A stretch of 64,000 nt of DNA, taken from NCBI GenBank assembly GCA_015227615.1, contig JAALGZ010000010.1:1302001-1366000 (forward strand). The letters are read 5' to 3'. Source of the stretch: Labyrinthula sp. Ha. Its lineage: Eukaryota > Sar > Bigyra > Labyrinthulida > Labyrinthulaceae. Positions within the stretch are counted from its first letter, which is position 1. Each line of letters starts with the position of its first letter. Position numbers and translations under genes: made by a program. Positions 46,005 through 57,300 of this stretch are shown piece after piece. The notes under the pieces are model-generated. The model was given only the letters and a program-made list of their open reading frames with translations. It searched no databases and had not been told where the DNA came from.

Positions 46005-46649
46005 CTAAACAAAAACCCAATCTACAAGTTCAGGTATACGTTCAGGTTCATCATTGAAAATCCACTCGCTCTGAATTTCATCCTTAGTGTGCTCGTAAAG
46101 TAACCGTAATGTAACAGTCTTTTCATCAACAATTTCACCTTTTATTCCAATTTTAACAATACGAAAAGGCTTTTCTGAACTTATCCAGATATTCTTCAAA
46201 GTATTAATTTGAATAATTTGTTTTCCTCCATCTAAGACATGAACATCTTCCTCACGACACCATCGTTTTTGAGCTACTTGAAAATAGGGGGCTAATGCAG
46301 ACTGGGTACAAAACTCTATATTTCTAAAAGCTTTCGTGTTCTTTTCTAAGCAGTCATCTATATTCTCTTTCTCTTCTTTCGATTTGTCAGGACTTTCGTT
46401 TGCATTCGTAAAAATATTCCACAAATTCATAAACAGAGAGGTAGTATCCTTTGAGTAGAGCTGGTTGTTCAAATATAGAGTACTTCTAGGGATATCAAGT
46501 AGAAATTGAGCCAATAGCTCTGATGCGTTTCGTTTAGGCTCCGTTGTTTCTTCCATTCTTCTTCTTTCTTTTTTGTATCGGACGTCCCCAAACTGCATTT
46601 CTTGGCCAAAATAGCCAGCTATTTTTTTAAATTTAACACAAGATGGCAT
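46005..46649 (-). CDS. Hypothetical protein, divergent partner of the AAAP transporter
   Basis: Up to 214 residues. The frame continues upstream of 46649 only with a GTG; ATGs lie at 46649, 46598 and 46556. The first one overlaps the start of the opposite-strand transporter by 7 bp, so 46598 or 46556 may be the real start. It is soluble, with no signal peptide or membrane helix. The N-terminal part is charged, then ELLAQFLLDIPRSTLYLNNQLYSKDTTSLFMNLW. The C-terminal half alternates strands (GGKQIIQINTLKNIWISSEKPFRIVKIGIKG; EKTVTLRLLYEHTKDEIQSEWIF), which could be a small alpha+beta (for example NTF2-like) fold. That is a guess from pattern and no family is recognised. Confidence 0.65.
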   Translation of the reverse strand: MPSCVKFKKIAGYFGQEMQFGDVRYKKERRRMEETTEPKRNASELLAQFLLDIPRSTLYLNNQLYSKDTTSLFMNLWNIFTNANESPDKSKEEKENIDDCLEKNTKAFRNIEFCTQSALAPYFQVAQKRWCREEDVHVLDGGKQIIQINTLKNIWISSEKPFRIVKIGIKGEIVDEKTVTLRLLYEHTKDEIQSEWIFNDEPERIPELVDWVFV

Positions 46650-48280
46650 TACTGCATCAGAACTCACAAATGGTTCTTGTCAAGGAGATTCCACCAAATC
46701 CAAAACCTGATCCGCGAAGGGTAGAGAATGTATATAACTTTAAACTCCTTCCTCCCATATTCAATTATATCTTTGGGGCTGGACTGTTGACATTACCACA
46801 ATCTCTGTTTTATGGGGGTATTATTATGTCCTCGTTTTTTCTAATTCTATGCTCAGCAATTAGCGCCTTAACAAGTCTGTTTCTGTTTGAAGTACAAGCA
46901 CGAGCTCAAGCAATAAAACTTTCTAAAATTTATAATAGCCTTGACCCTTTGGATAAAGAAGCCTATTATAATCCTTTGGATGGAATTGTGGAAATCAAAC
47001 AGCACCGGCAGCTGGAAATCACCCAAATTTGTGAGGTCTTTGGTTTTCAAATTTTGAAAAAGTTATATATTATAGGAACATCTATCTATATGATTTCAAG
47101 CACTTGGATTTACGTTTCCGTATTTTCTACAACCCTTTCAGAAGTTTCTGAAGGAAATGTTTCATACAGAGTTTCAGTTCTACTGTTCTTGTTCTTACAG
47201 ATTCTTTGTGCATTTGCCAAAATTTCCACACTACAGATTTTACAAAAAATTTTAAGTGCAATTGGAATTTTTTCAACATTTATGATGATCTTTATTTCCT
47301 TGTTTACAATTTACAATAAAGTAGGTGAGCTACCGAAGTTCTCAACAGAAGAGTTCTTTTTTAACCCTTCAAAATTTGGGGATGTTTTTGATTCGTTTTT
47401 ATTTGCACAGGTTATACACACAGGAATACCTTTAATTGGAAATTTTGATGGAACAAAGAGAAAATTACCTTTCTTCAATACAATTAAAGTTGCTTTTTTT
47501 ATTACAACTATGTTTTATTTACTTCTTGGCATTTCAACCTCTATTGTATTTGGAGAAGATTTGGAAAGTATTATTTCTAATAATTTCAAAGGATTACGTG
47601 ACCCAAATAGTATTTTGTTTTATGATTCACCTTTTCTTGTGGGTTTATCTTATATAATCCAGTTATTTCCTTGTTTTTCTGTTTTTGCTGCATTTCCTCT
47701 TTATGCTATAGCATTAGGAAATGAATTATATGAAATACTGAATAACTCTTGGGACAAGAAAAACGATATTGCCGATGAGAACTCTTCAGATTTTGACTAC
47801 AATAAACTTGATGCACGAAGTGATCGCTCAGATTCAACTCATATATCTTTTTGGGATTCAGAAGAAGAACTCGATGACTCTGAGATAGAAAGACAAAGGT
47901 TGATCGAAGAAAAGGAACATGAAAACTTGAGAGAAAATATGAAAAGAAGAGTGAGTGAAGTTCAAGTTTCCCAAGATAATATTGGCATAAGATCATTCTA
48001 TACCCGAGGAATTTGTACTATCATACCAGTATTCCTTGGGCTTTTTCTGTCAAATTTGAATTTTATTTTGACAATTGTGGGAGGATCAGCGATTTTTGTT
48101 TCATATTTAGTTCCTACTTATTTATTGCACCAAAGTAGGTTGTATTATAAAGAGAATGATTTGAGACACTACTGGAACATATACAAAATTCCGTTTACTG
48201 AACCCAAGTATTTTTACCTTCTCTATGTATTCTCTATTTCTGCATTGGTGTACTCAATTTATAGTAGACTTCACAATTGA
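46643..48280 (+). CDS. AAAP-family amino acid transporter (SLC32/36/38-like)
   Basis: 545 residues, with ATGs at 46643 and 46670; the second also fits. About 11 hydrophobic helices begin at PIFNYIFGAGLLTLPQSLFYGGIIMSSFFLILCSAISALTSLFLFEV. The GxGLLTLPQ-like motif in helix 1 is typical of amino acid/auxin permeases, which use H+ or Na+ coupling to move neutral amino acids across plasma or vacuolar membranes. LFAQVIHTGIPLIGNFDGTKRKL and FPCFSVFAAFPLYAIALGNEL match mid-family helices. A long acidic, Ser-rich loop (about residues 372-447, e.g. SDRSDSTHISFWDSEEELDDSE) interrupts the last helices and may be phosphorylated; such an insertion resembles fungal AVT-type vacuolar members. The substrate cannot be told. 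The stop is TGA. Confidence 0.87.
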   Translation: MALLHQNSQMVLVKEIPPNPKPDPRRVENVYNFKLLPPIFNYIFGAGLLTLPQSLFYGGIIMSSFFLILCSAISALTSLFLFEVQARAQAIKLSKIYNSLDPLDKEAYYNPLDGIVEIKQHRQLEITQICEVFGFQILKKLYIIGTSIYMISSTWIYVSVFSTTLSEVSEGNVSYRVSVLLFLFLQILCAFAKISTLQILQKILSAIGIFSTFMMIFISLFTIYNKVGELPKFSTEEFFFNPSKFGDVFDSFLFAQVIHTGIPLIGNFDGTKRKLPFFNTIKVAFFITTMFYLLLGISTSIVFGEDLESIISNNFKGLRDPNSILFYDSPFLVGLSYIIQLFPCFSVFAAFPLYAIALGNELYEILNNSWDKKNDIADENSSDFDYNKLDARSDRSDSTHISFWDSEEELDDSEIERQRLIEEKEHENLRENMKRRVSEVQVSQDNIGIRSFYTRGICTIIPVFLGLFLSNLNFILTIVGGSAIFVSYLVPTYLLHQSRLYYKENDLRHYWNIYKIPFTEPKYFYLLYVFSISALVYSIYSRLHN

Positions 48281-50945
48281 TATGCCTTGAAAAAGTCTGT
48301 ATTTGGTTTGTTGCGTGAAGATACTTTATTTTCTTCCTTCTAGAGCATACCTTTTTTCTGCTACTTGCTATATATATTCTAATTATTGGCTTCGGCTACG
48401 CAACTAAGTGAGCTTTCTAAATTATTCAGGTTTGCTAGAAGTTAATGAATGCCATCTATTGAATTGGTCCTTTATATATTTTCTTTGCTAACAAGTTCCA
48501 ATCAGGGTAATCCCGAAATACACAAATCTTCCTTAAACTAACTGCAACATGCATATAGACTGAACTCATCATCAGTACTAAATAAGAGGAAAGTTAGTTA
48601 AATTCTTCCCTGATTTCAAAATAAAATTCAGAGTTTGGCTGTAGTGAGAACTTTTATTGATTTAACTAAGGGCCTGCAGCAGACTTCACGTATAATATCA
48701 AGTGGGAGGCTCCTTTAACTAACGGTTTTGGTTCAGTGCATGTTCTTTCATGTTGTTTAGATAGCAAATCTATAGCCTGTTTTACCTTACTTGGAGCTTA
48801 ACTTAAGATCCAGCTTCTTGGAGTCAATTGAGTAGGTTAGGGGTTTACTTATCCTCTTAGTTGGTTACTTTACTCAATGCAAAACTAAACCTGAAAGAGA
48901 ATACAAGGTTGTTTAAAAGGTTAAAGAGTTGAAACCTAATATTCTTTCTACTTGAAGTTCGCAAGCTTAACATTCCAAGAAAGACCTCTAGTAAGTTTAC
49001 GGACTAAATATCTTAACCTTGTTGCAAATGATAGTTCTCACTGCTATTATTGTTCTACGCTGCTGAAAATGTATTTCGCTTCTGATTAATATTTTTACCT
49101 CATTATTGTGCTTTATCATAACAACATGCCTTTCAATTATAACTCAATTGACATTAACCGGCAATATCGTGCCTGTAAATCCAATTACCCAAATAAGAAA
49201 ATATTAAAAAAGCTAGAGATGTAGAAAAAAACGGAGCACTTTCTGGTTGGCTGTGCAGCTATTTGTAGGACATATTATTTTTCTAATCTGTAGGTGCAAA
49301 CTTTTAAATGTGGGTTGGGCTTCTTGCTGCTCTTCTGAAGAATTAGGCGTTTCAGGTTAAGTTTTTGCATGACGTAAAAAGATCTCATGTGCGCTCAGTT
49401 CTAATGGGGAAGTGAAATGGGATTGCCGCCCGAGGTTAATATGGTAGAATTTTATTTGTTGTTTTTGCTTGGATTATTCACTTTGTTGTTCATTGATTGA
49501 ATGTTGGCTGATGGTGGTTTCTGGAGTTGAAATGAGCTTGGAGTTGTGTAGGTTTTTGTTAAGTAACCTGTGTCCTCGTACTCCTAAACGAATGACTAGA
49601 AACTCCTGTGTTTTGATGAGACTATTCTTTAGATTAGCTTCGTCAAGTATGCAATTTAGGTGTATGGGTTTTGGCCGGAAGGAAAATAAGTGAGTACATT
49701 TTAGACTGTTTCTCAAGTCTCTCTTCTCCTATAATACTCTCAAATATTTCCCTAAAGATTAGTTTTTGCTGTGAAAGGATAGCCTTAGCTATTTGAAATT
49801 GAGTAGATGCGCAATGAATGTAAGTGAAAACACTAAGAGGAAAATTCTCTACTAAAGTTTTGTTAAATCCTTCTCTTAACCTTGCTTCCTCATAAAGCAT
49901 ACTAGAGCTTTAACAAATTCCTGGTGTTTTTGTCGCGGGTAATAGGCTAGAAGGTTAAAGTTTCTTAGCACAGTCCTACACCTTATGCTATACGCACCTA
50001 GCTCCGTTAATGTTTTTTTCATGTATTTTTATCTGCCTTTTCGAACTGAGTATCTCTTCATCAGTTTATTAACTCATGGGTGAGATTTCAGATTCACCAT
50101 CACGCTCTGTGAAGCATGTAAAGGTTGACGAGAACGTCATGGCCTCTAGAATATTATGACTCTTGCTCTTAGAGCAGTCCCAACCACGCTTACTCACACG
50201 ATATATAAGATTTTGCTTCCTTATTTTGTGTTTTGTGTAGTTGTCAGAAGAATTTTTTAGATTCACTCTTAAATTCTTTCAATAAGGTTATTAGTCCTGA
50301 GACAGTAAGACCTCGACTGGTAAGCGAAGATCCATAAATATTTCAGACTAATAGATGTCAGACCAGCTTGAATACCTACTAGGAAAATGTCGAAGAAATC
50401 CTGTAAGAATATGTAACTCTTCCTAAATTTTCCTTCAGACACTATAAATGTAATCTTATTTTAATGTGTTGATGACTCATTTTCAGTCACACTTTTATCA
50501 CTAAGATTAATCTCTGGTAAGGTAAGCAAAGAGGAGAACCTAGCAAGAGATGAAGAAATGGGAAGGAATTGTTTCCTTAACTTCAGGATGAGTTGTTCAC
50601 GGTGTATGAAGTCATTTCCAAGAAATCACAATAGCGAGTAATTGAGTTTACCCTCAGACTATGTCTTGAATTCACATTAGTGCAACTACCTCAAATCTTT
50701 GTATATCAAATTTTCCAAATCATATACATTATTATGTTTCGGAGTTAGTTATTAGTTCATTCATGATAAACTCTTAACTATGTAGTACATTTTCCAGCGC
50801 ATAAAGTAATAAAATGGTCATCATTTCTTAAATTAATTATTATTAGATTCTTCGCTTAAATAATTAAAATCTGTTATCAGAAGGAAAAGGGAAGCTATTA
50901 ATTAACATAGCAGTTACATGGTACATTAACAAGAAGGTAATCATA
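48281..50945. other. Intergenic, ~2.7 kb, no gene seen
   Basis: Short frames on both strands (e.g. 49469-49716, 49643-49900) overlap each other antisense and show no family signature. No RNA gene or repeat was recognised. Confidence 0.5.
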
Positions 50946-51350
50946 TTGCAAAATACATTTGATTATATGAGTTTCAATGGAGCAACGTTACTTGTTATGC
51001 ATAATGATCGATGCATTTGTCTGAAAAGAAGATTGAATTTGAGCACGCAGATGGCTACATCAAGGGTAAAAGATCTTGTGCGCAAGTACAATCCTCTTTA
51101 TCAAATAGCAAATAAACTCTATAGCCTTCATATCAACAGGTCTTATAGAAGCTCTAGGTGTTATAAGATTATGTTCAGCTTCGTTGTTCCACAATACAAT
51201 ATGAAGGGGGAAAACAATTTAACAGAGTTATGCAGTTTCATTCACAAAATGACACAACACATTATGACCCATGATTTTTTGAAACATGTGAAAATGATTA
51301 GAAAGGAAAACATTCAACATATGGAAATCCTGTTCCTTGGCAAGATTTGA
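50946..51350 (+). pseudogene. Possible relic of a proteasome beta-3 (PSMB3-like) gene
   Basis: A frame of 134 codons without an ATG at its head; the first Met is the M of YMSFNG. The segment SFNGATLLVMHNDRCICLKRRLNLSTQ resembles the beta-3 N-terminus ([25 protein letters not shown].Q). The following ~50 residues align without gaps to the beta-3 stretch ending RLYLGLSGLATD..., but identity is low. The last ~25 residues and everything after the stop show no match. Proteasome beta-3 is an essential, well-conserved core subunit, so a sequence this divergent and short cannot be the working gene. It could be an old truncated duplicate, or the similarity could be chance. Confidence 0.3.
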
Positions 51351-54300
51351 AAGAAAACTAGGGCCTTAGAGTATGAAAACAAGAATTTTAAATGAATTCT
51401 TGCAATCATGAATGCGCTTCCAATTAAAAGCTGTTCACTACTAATTCAGATATTACAATGAATGGGTACGTAATGGACTAACTAGATTATATTTTTCTTA
51501 AACAAACCAACTCCTTAAATCAAAGAGTACTTCTCCTCCTCATTAGAGCTGATCCCAGTGGTAGGAATTCCTACTTACACCCTCTCAAACTTTAGACATT
51601 GTTACTCAATATTTATAGATTGTATCAAAGATTTATGCGATTTGAAATAGAAAACTATATTCATCCAGTAGCGCAGAAGGGTGGGAATCTAAGAGAACAC
51701 AGATGCAGTAATGAAACTTCATTTCTACAATATTAATTGTATTCATAGTAGGTGCCCTAAGACAACCCCCCCCCCCTTGGTCAACTTCTCTGTTAATACA
51801 AAATATTAATAAATATTCTCGTAGCTTATAAGCCTATCGCGGATGACAATAAGAATTAGAGCTCTAATGAAAACTTGGGCTGTGTCAAATAAAGTGGAAG
51901 AGCCCAAACTTTTAAGGAAAACCTAAAAAATGCCTTACTTAGCGACCTTTGAATAAGCAACATATCACAAAACTACATAACTGAAATGATAATATACTTT
52001 GTAGAAACTAGAAAAACAGAAAAGATGATGGCTTTGCTGAAGTATATCTGCAAGGTGTTCATCTCATAAAGAAAATAATAGAATGGGCTTTAACGTTAAT
52101 TATTATATATGGTTAATAGAAAATATCCTAAGTATTTGAGGTTACCGACCGCAGGAAGAAAACATGAAAAAATTTTAAATTGCTTAATAATGTAAAGAAT
52201 GAAATGAAAACGTAAGAAATGTACTCGATTGATGAGAAAATTGGGGAAAAGGCTCAGTTATACCTGGCAATGAGAGGCAAAACATGGTTGAGCGTTTTTA
52301 GCATTAAATACGAAGTTTGAGCTACTACCAGAGAGAAACTATGCACAAAACATATAATTTTAAATTGAAAAGAGAGAGTTAGCGCACAGCTTTCATTCTT
52401 TTTTTCTTTTATTTAGATTATTCTCTTTCTATAGACACAATTATACAAGCCAAAGTGAAACTTATAACTATTCATTTGTTGGTTCGACTACAAACTCAGA
52501 AGGCGTAAGATTAACTTCTTAATAAGAAATCAACCAGATATACCAGTTTTGCTCGCGTTTAGGTTAGTCAAAGGAAGAACTCTACTAATTTAAACTATAT
52601 TTCATTCATTCAATGTGTGGCGTGAATTGGGGTAGAAAAGAACCGAGAATTATGGCGTGCTCCGAGTACACGAATTTTCTATTCTAAGCAGAACGAAAAA
52701 AGAAGATGGTATTACCGGTTGTAATATGACAATATTCTCAAGTATCTAGAAACGTTATCTGCTTTTTTTATTTATAAGAAGTTTTACTTTGTGGTTTCGT
52801 GAGAGATTCGATAGTATCTAAGATGCAGTTAGCTGCAACATAAAGTATTTCTACCTTTTCATCACAGGACCTCACTGCTTTTTTGTATTTTTATAAAAAG
52901 AGGGTGGTAAGATATTAATGTTTGATGCGGTTTTCATCTAGGGTGACTTTTGGTACATGTGGAACTAAGGTTTCTTATCGTATAATGCATCATGATTGTT
53001 AACGGTAATTTTCCATTAATTTTCTTACTGTTATTAATGGTAAGGCAAGTTCCAGAGTTATCGTTAAAAGGAATTAACATAAGATTATCAGAATTAACGA
53101 TAAGCATTGTACTTAATGGTATGTACCGGTATGCAAAGTAGATTCAACAAACTCGAAATTTTCTCTTTCTGGTTAAAGCTAGAAAAAACCAAATCCAGAA
53201 AAAATTTTTCCTGTGTGAAGAAATAAGGTAGTGGTAATAGAATTAAAAAAAATAAAAATGGACAAACAATCATTTGTTCACTGAAGGTTCAAGACTAGTT
53301 GTCTTCTAATTGTTAGAGATTACGTTTAGCTGAGCCGTCTGACAGGGGTGTTTCTTAGTGAGGAGAGGCGCTAAGATTGGGCTAAGGCAGAAAAAAAACT
53401 GATCAAATGAACTAAATAACGCTAAACTAATTTTTGAAGTATATTTTTAGATTTTTTTGGTTTTAGCGAAGATAGGTGCATTTCAATATGAAAATTATGG
53501 AAATTTCTTGCTATCGCCATGGTATTACCTCTATTTCCTCAGTTGCAATTTCTTTCAGAGAGCACAACTAGTTCCTTAACATTGTTTATAAAAGACTTTG
53601 TAATATCGCTCTACTCTCTAGGAGTTCATTTTGAGCTGAGATTGAGATAATTTCAAAGGCAAGGTTAGTAGTCCTGAGAAGATTATCATTTGAAATAATT
53701 TGCACATGATGTTGTTTCTATGTTGCATATGGTTCTAATTCAGGTTTTGTTTCATTTTTATTCCTTTACAGGAAGAACATATATATAATATATTATGGAG
53801 ATATGATTTGGAACAAAATCTTAAATTGGTAAAATTATTGGGAACACCAAAAACTATTGTTCTTATCGTGCTTATCGCGGTTAACGGAAACTTCCGTGAA
53901 TTTCCGATCCGCTAAGGATTTCTTATCGTTAACAACGGTAACAAAATTTGGATATTTATTTTACCGTTAGTTAATGTTTATCACGTTAACAAACCCAACG
54001 TACAAGTTTTGTTATTCTCGAATTAGAACTCCCTTTTCAATACCAATAAGAAAATAAACTCATTGCTGGGATTGAATTTACAAGACAACTTTAATTGCCC
54101 AAAATGATTTGGAGCCGTTACATAAGAAAAAAATAGAGGAAAGAAATTTAAAAATCCTTCGAGTTGAAAAGAAAATTGCTTCTAGCAGTATCAAAACAAG
54201 CTTCTTGGCTACAAACAATCGTGCCATAAATAACAATTCATCAAATATTTAAGGTTTTTGCTTTTTTTATTGATCACAAGTTAAAGCTTAGCCAGGATAA

Positions 54301-54361
54301 CTCAGATTCTTTTCTTGTATATAAATTTATACTAACAAACTCTACCTCCAGCGGCTGAAAT
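51351..54361. other. Intergenic, ~3 kb, with a motif-rich stretch
   Basis: No gene seen. It contains a run of ~11 C at about 51766-51776. It also holds a cluster of CTTATCG / TTAACGG-type motifs on both strands between ~52970 and 54000. The last 360 bp are the presumed promoter of the SNF2 gene. Confidence 0.5.
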
Positions 54362-57300
54362 ATGACAAAAATATCCCAGAAACAAATGATGAACTTGGAT
54401 AATATTCTTTTTCATATTGACGCAAACTTATCTAATGAAAAACGTCATCTGAATTCTTTGGAGCTTGCAAGATCTGACAAGATAATCTCATTAGGAGTTT
54501 GTCCGTTAAACAACTCGTTCAAATTGTTAACGGACAAGAAGTTTAACAATGAGGTGACCATGATTTTAGAGAACTATCAGAGTTCGGAACTTTTGGATAC
54601 TTTGACTGAAAAGAGATGGCAAAGATATTATACTGGAAAGTTTGGTGCAAAAAAGCTTCAGGAATATTTTTTAAGCTTGCATCCGAAACTTACTTTAAAT
54701 TCTCAGTTTGATAAAGATGAAGACAAAATAAATGTTGAAGGCCTTTCTATTTCTGATTCTTTTGGAAAATTAACAAGTAGCAACTTTTGGGGGTGCATTT
54801 TACGTGAAATGAATTGGATGGCGAAGGATTTTCAATACGAAAGAAAAACCAAAATATCCAGGGCAAGAAAAGTTGCCAACCAAGCAAAAGCTTATGTTGC
54901 TAAGCTTCAGAAGAGACAGATTTTTATTGAACGTGAAAAGGAAAAAAGGCGTAAGGCCACTATTAGCAAGATTCGAAGAATGATTCAAGATTTCTGGGAA
55001 AAAATTACCAAACTTTTGATGCACGAAAAGGCAGAGGAACTCAAAAAATCAGAAGAGGTAAAAATGGAGAAACAACTTGATAAAATTCTCGCAAAAACTG
55101 CCGCATATTCTTCGCAGTTAGCAGAAAAAATATCCAGGTCGAACTACACGAAGAAACGAATTCGCCCAGTGGAAAATTCATTATCTAAAAAAGTCAAACT
55201 TGAAAAAGAATCTGCCCTAAATCAGGTAAAATATACGACAAATGGGTCAATTTTAAAGTCAATAGAAGCAGAATATAAAGCGTCGTTGCCATTTTTGCTC
55301 GTCAGAAGTGTGACTTTGCGAAATTACCAAAGAAAGGGGTTAGATTGGCTTGTTGGTTTGTATAACAACAGATTAAACGGTATTCTTGCTGATGAAATGG
55401 GACTCGGAAAAACTTTGCAGACCATTGCACTTTTTGCTTATCTAGCAAGCTATAGGAATATTTGGGGTCCACATTTAATTATTGTTCCAAGTTCTGTTCT
55501 TTTAAATTGGGAACTTGAGTTCAAGCGTTTTTGCCCTGGTTTAAAAGTCTTAGCGTATTACGGAACACCAAAGGAGCGAAAAGAAAAAAGAATTGGATGG
55601 AACAGCGTTACTTCCAAAGCCGAAAGTGTACGGTTTCATGTTTTAGTGACTAGTTATAAGCTTGCTGTACAGGATCATTGGGTTATTAAAAGGAAGAAAT
55701 GGTGTTACATGGTTCTAGATGAAGCCCACCATATCAAGAATTTTAAATCTCAAAGATGGCAAACTTTGTTAGGATTTAAAACCAAGAGAAGACTTTTGTT
55801 AACTGGCACCCCATTGCAAAACTCATTGATTGAACTTTGGTCTTTGCTTCATTTTTTGATGCCTAATTTATTTACTTCACATTTAGAGTTCAAACATTGG
55901 TTTTCAAATCCTTTAACACAGTTTATAGAAAATCATTCATCAGCTGTAAAATATACTTCTTCGGTAAATGTGTCTGGAAAAAAAGAAAAGCAGAAACTGA
56001 ATAATTTCACTAATGAGAACTTCATTGAGAATGATGAAGAACTTATGAAAAACCTTAACTCTGGTGCTCCTGGATTTGTTACAAAACTTCATTCTATTAT
56101 AAAACCTTTCATTCTTCGAAGGAAGAAAGTTGAAGTTCTAAAAGAGTTGCCTCAAAAATTTGAGCACAACATTTCAATCAGTCTAAGTCCAAGACAGGAG
56201 AGGTTGTATGAAGATTTTGTCAAACGAAAGCAGACCAAACAGAAACTTGTCAGTGGTGGGTATTTGGGGATGATGCAGGTGATGATGAAGTTACGGATGG
56301 TTTGTAATCACCCTGATATTTTTGAGCCAAGGATGGTCAATTCAGCTCACATTTTGGAACCACTTGTGTTTTCTACTGTTAAATCACAAAAAGTACTGAG
56401 AAATAAAAAGGTTGTTTCGCTGCTGCAAAGTAACAAACATTTTGTTCATCCAGCATTTTATGAGGAAGATGTTTCAAATTTTTTTAACTCTCAATTTGCT
56501 GTTCAGACAAAATCTTTTTCAGCTGAGTTTAAAGAGTGCATTAAAAGGACTAGCACATCGCGATTTAATTCTTTTGACGATAGAAGCAATTTGGATCGAG
56601 TAGCACCTCCAAATATGTTTGATGGAGACTATACTAACCGGCTACAAAATTTTGTTAGCCTAACAAAGAAAAAGAACTTCTCCTTAGCTCAAAAGTTTGG
56701 CTTAATTTTGAGCATAAAAGACAGAGTAAAAAGCTTAGATTTTAGGTTGAAGTCCTCTTTATGCGTCGGGGAGTTAGCTGTGGTAGATACACATAAATGC
56801 ATTGTCTCTTCATATGTACGGAATTCTCAGTTCATTATTAACCCAAGGCTGCAGAAGCTGAACGTAGACGTCAATCAACCTATTGTAGCTGAAATTCTTT
56901 CAAGATCAATAAATATATTTCATGCTATAAAAAAACAACTTCAACTAACTTTTCCAGACAGTAGGTTAACAGAATTTGATTCGGGAAAGCTTATTTACTT
57001 GAAACAATTGTTACAAAATCTGAGTTCATCAAACACGAAGAATAATATAAAGAATAACAAGGTATTAATATTCACTCAGATGACAAAAATGCTCGATATT
57101 CTTGAAATATTTTTAACTCAAAATGGATTCGTTTATTGTAGATTGGACGGATCAACACCTATCAGAAAACGCCAAGCTTTAATGCACAAATTCAATAATG
57201 ATCCCAATCTTTTTGTATTTATCCTTAGTACCCGATCGGGTGGGTTAGGTATCAATTTAACTGGAGCAAATAATGTCGTGTTCTTTGATTCAGACTGGAA

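Noticed and set aside
51766-51776. Run of about eleven C
   Set aside because: A simple homopolymer with no associated feature.
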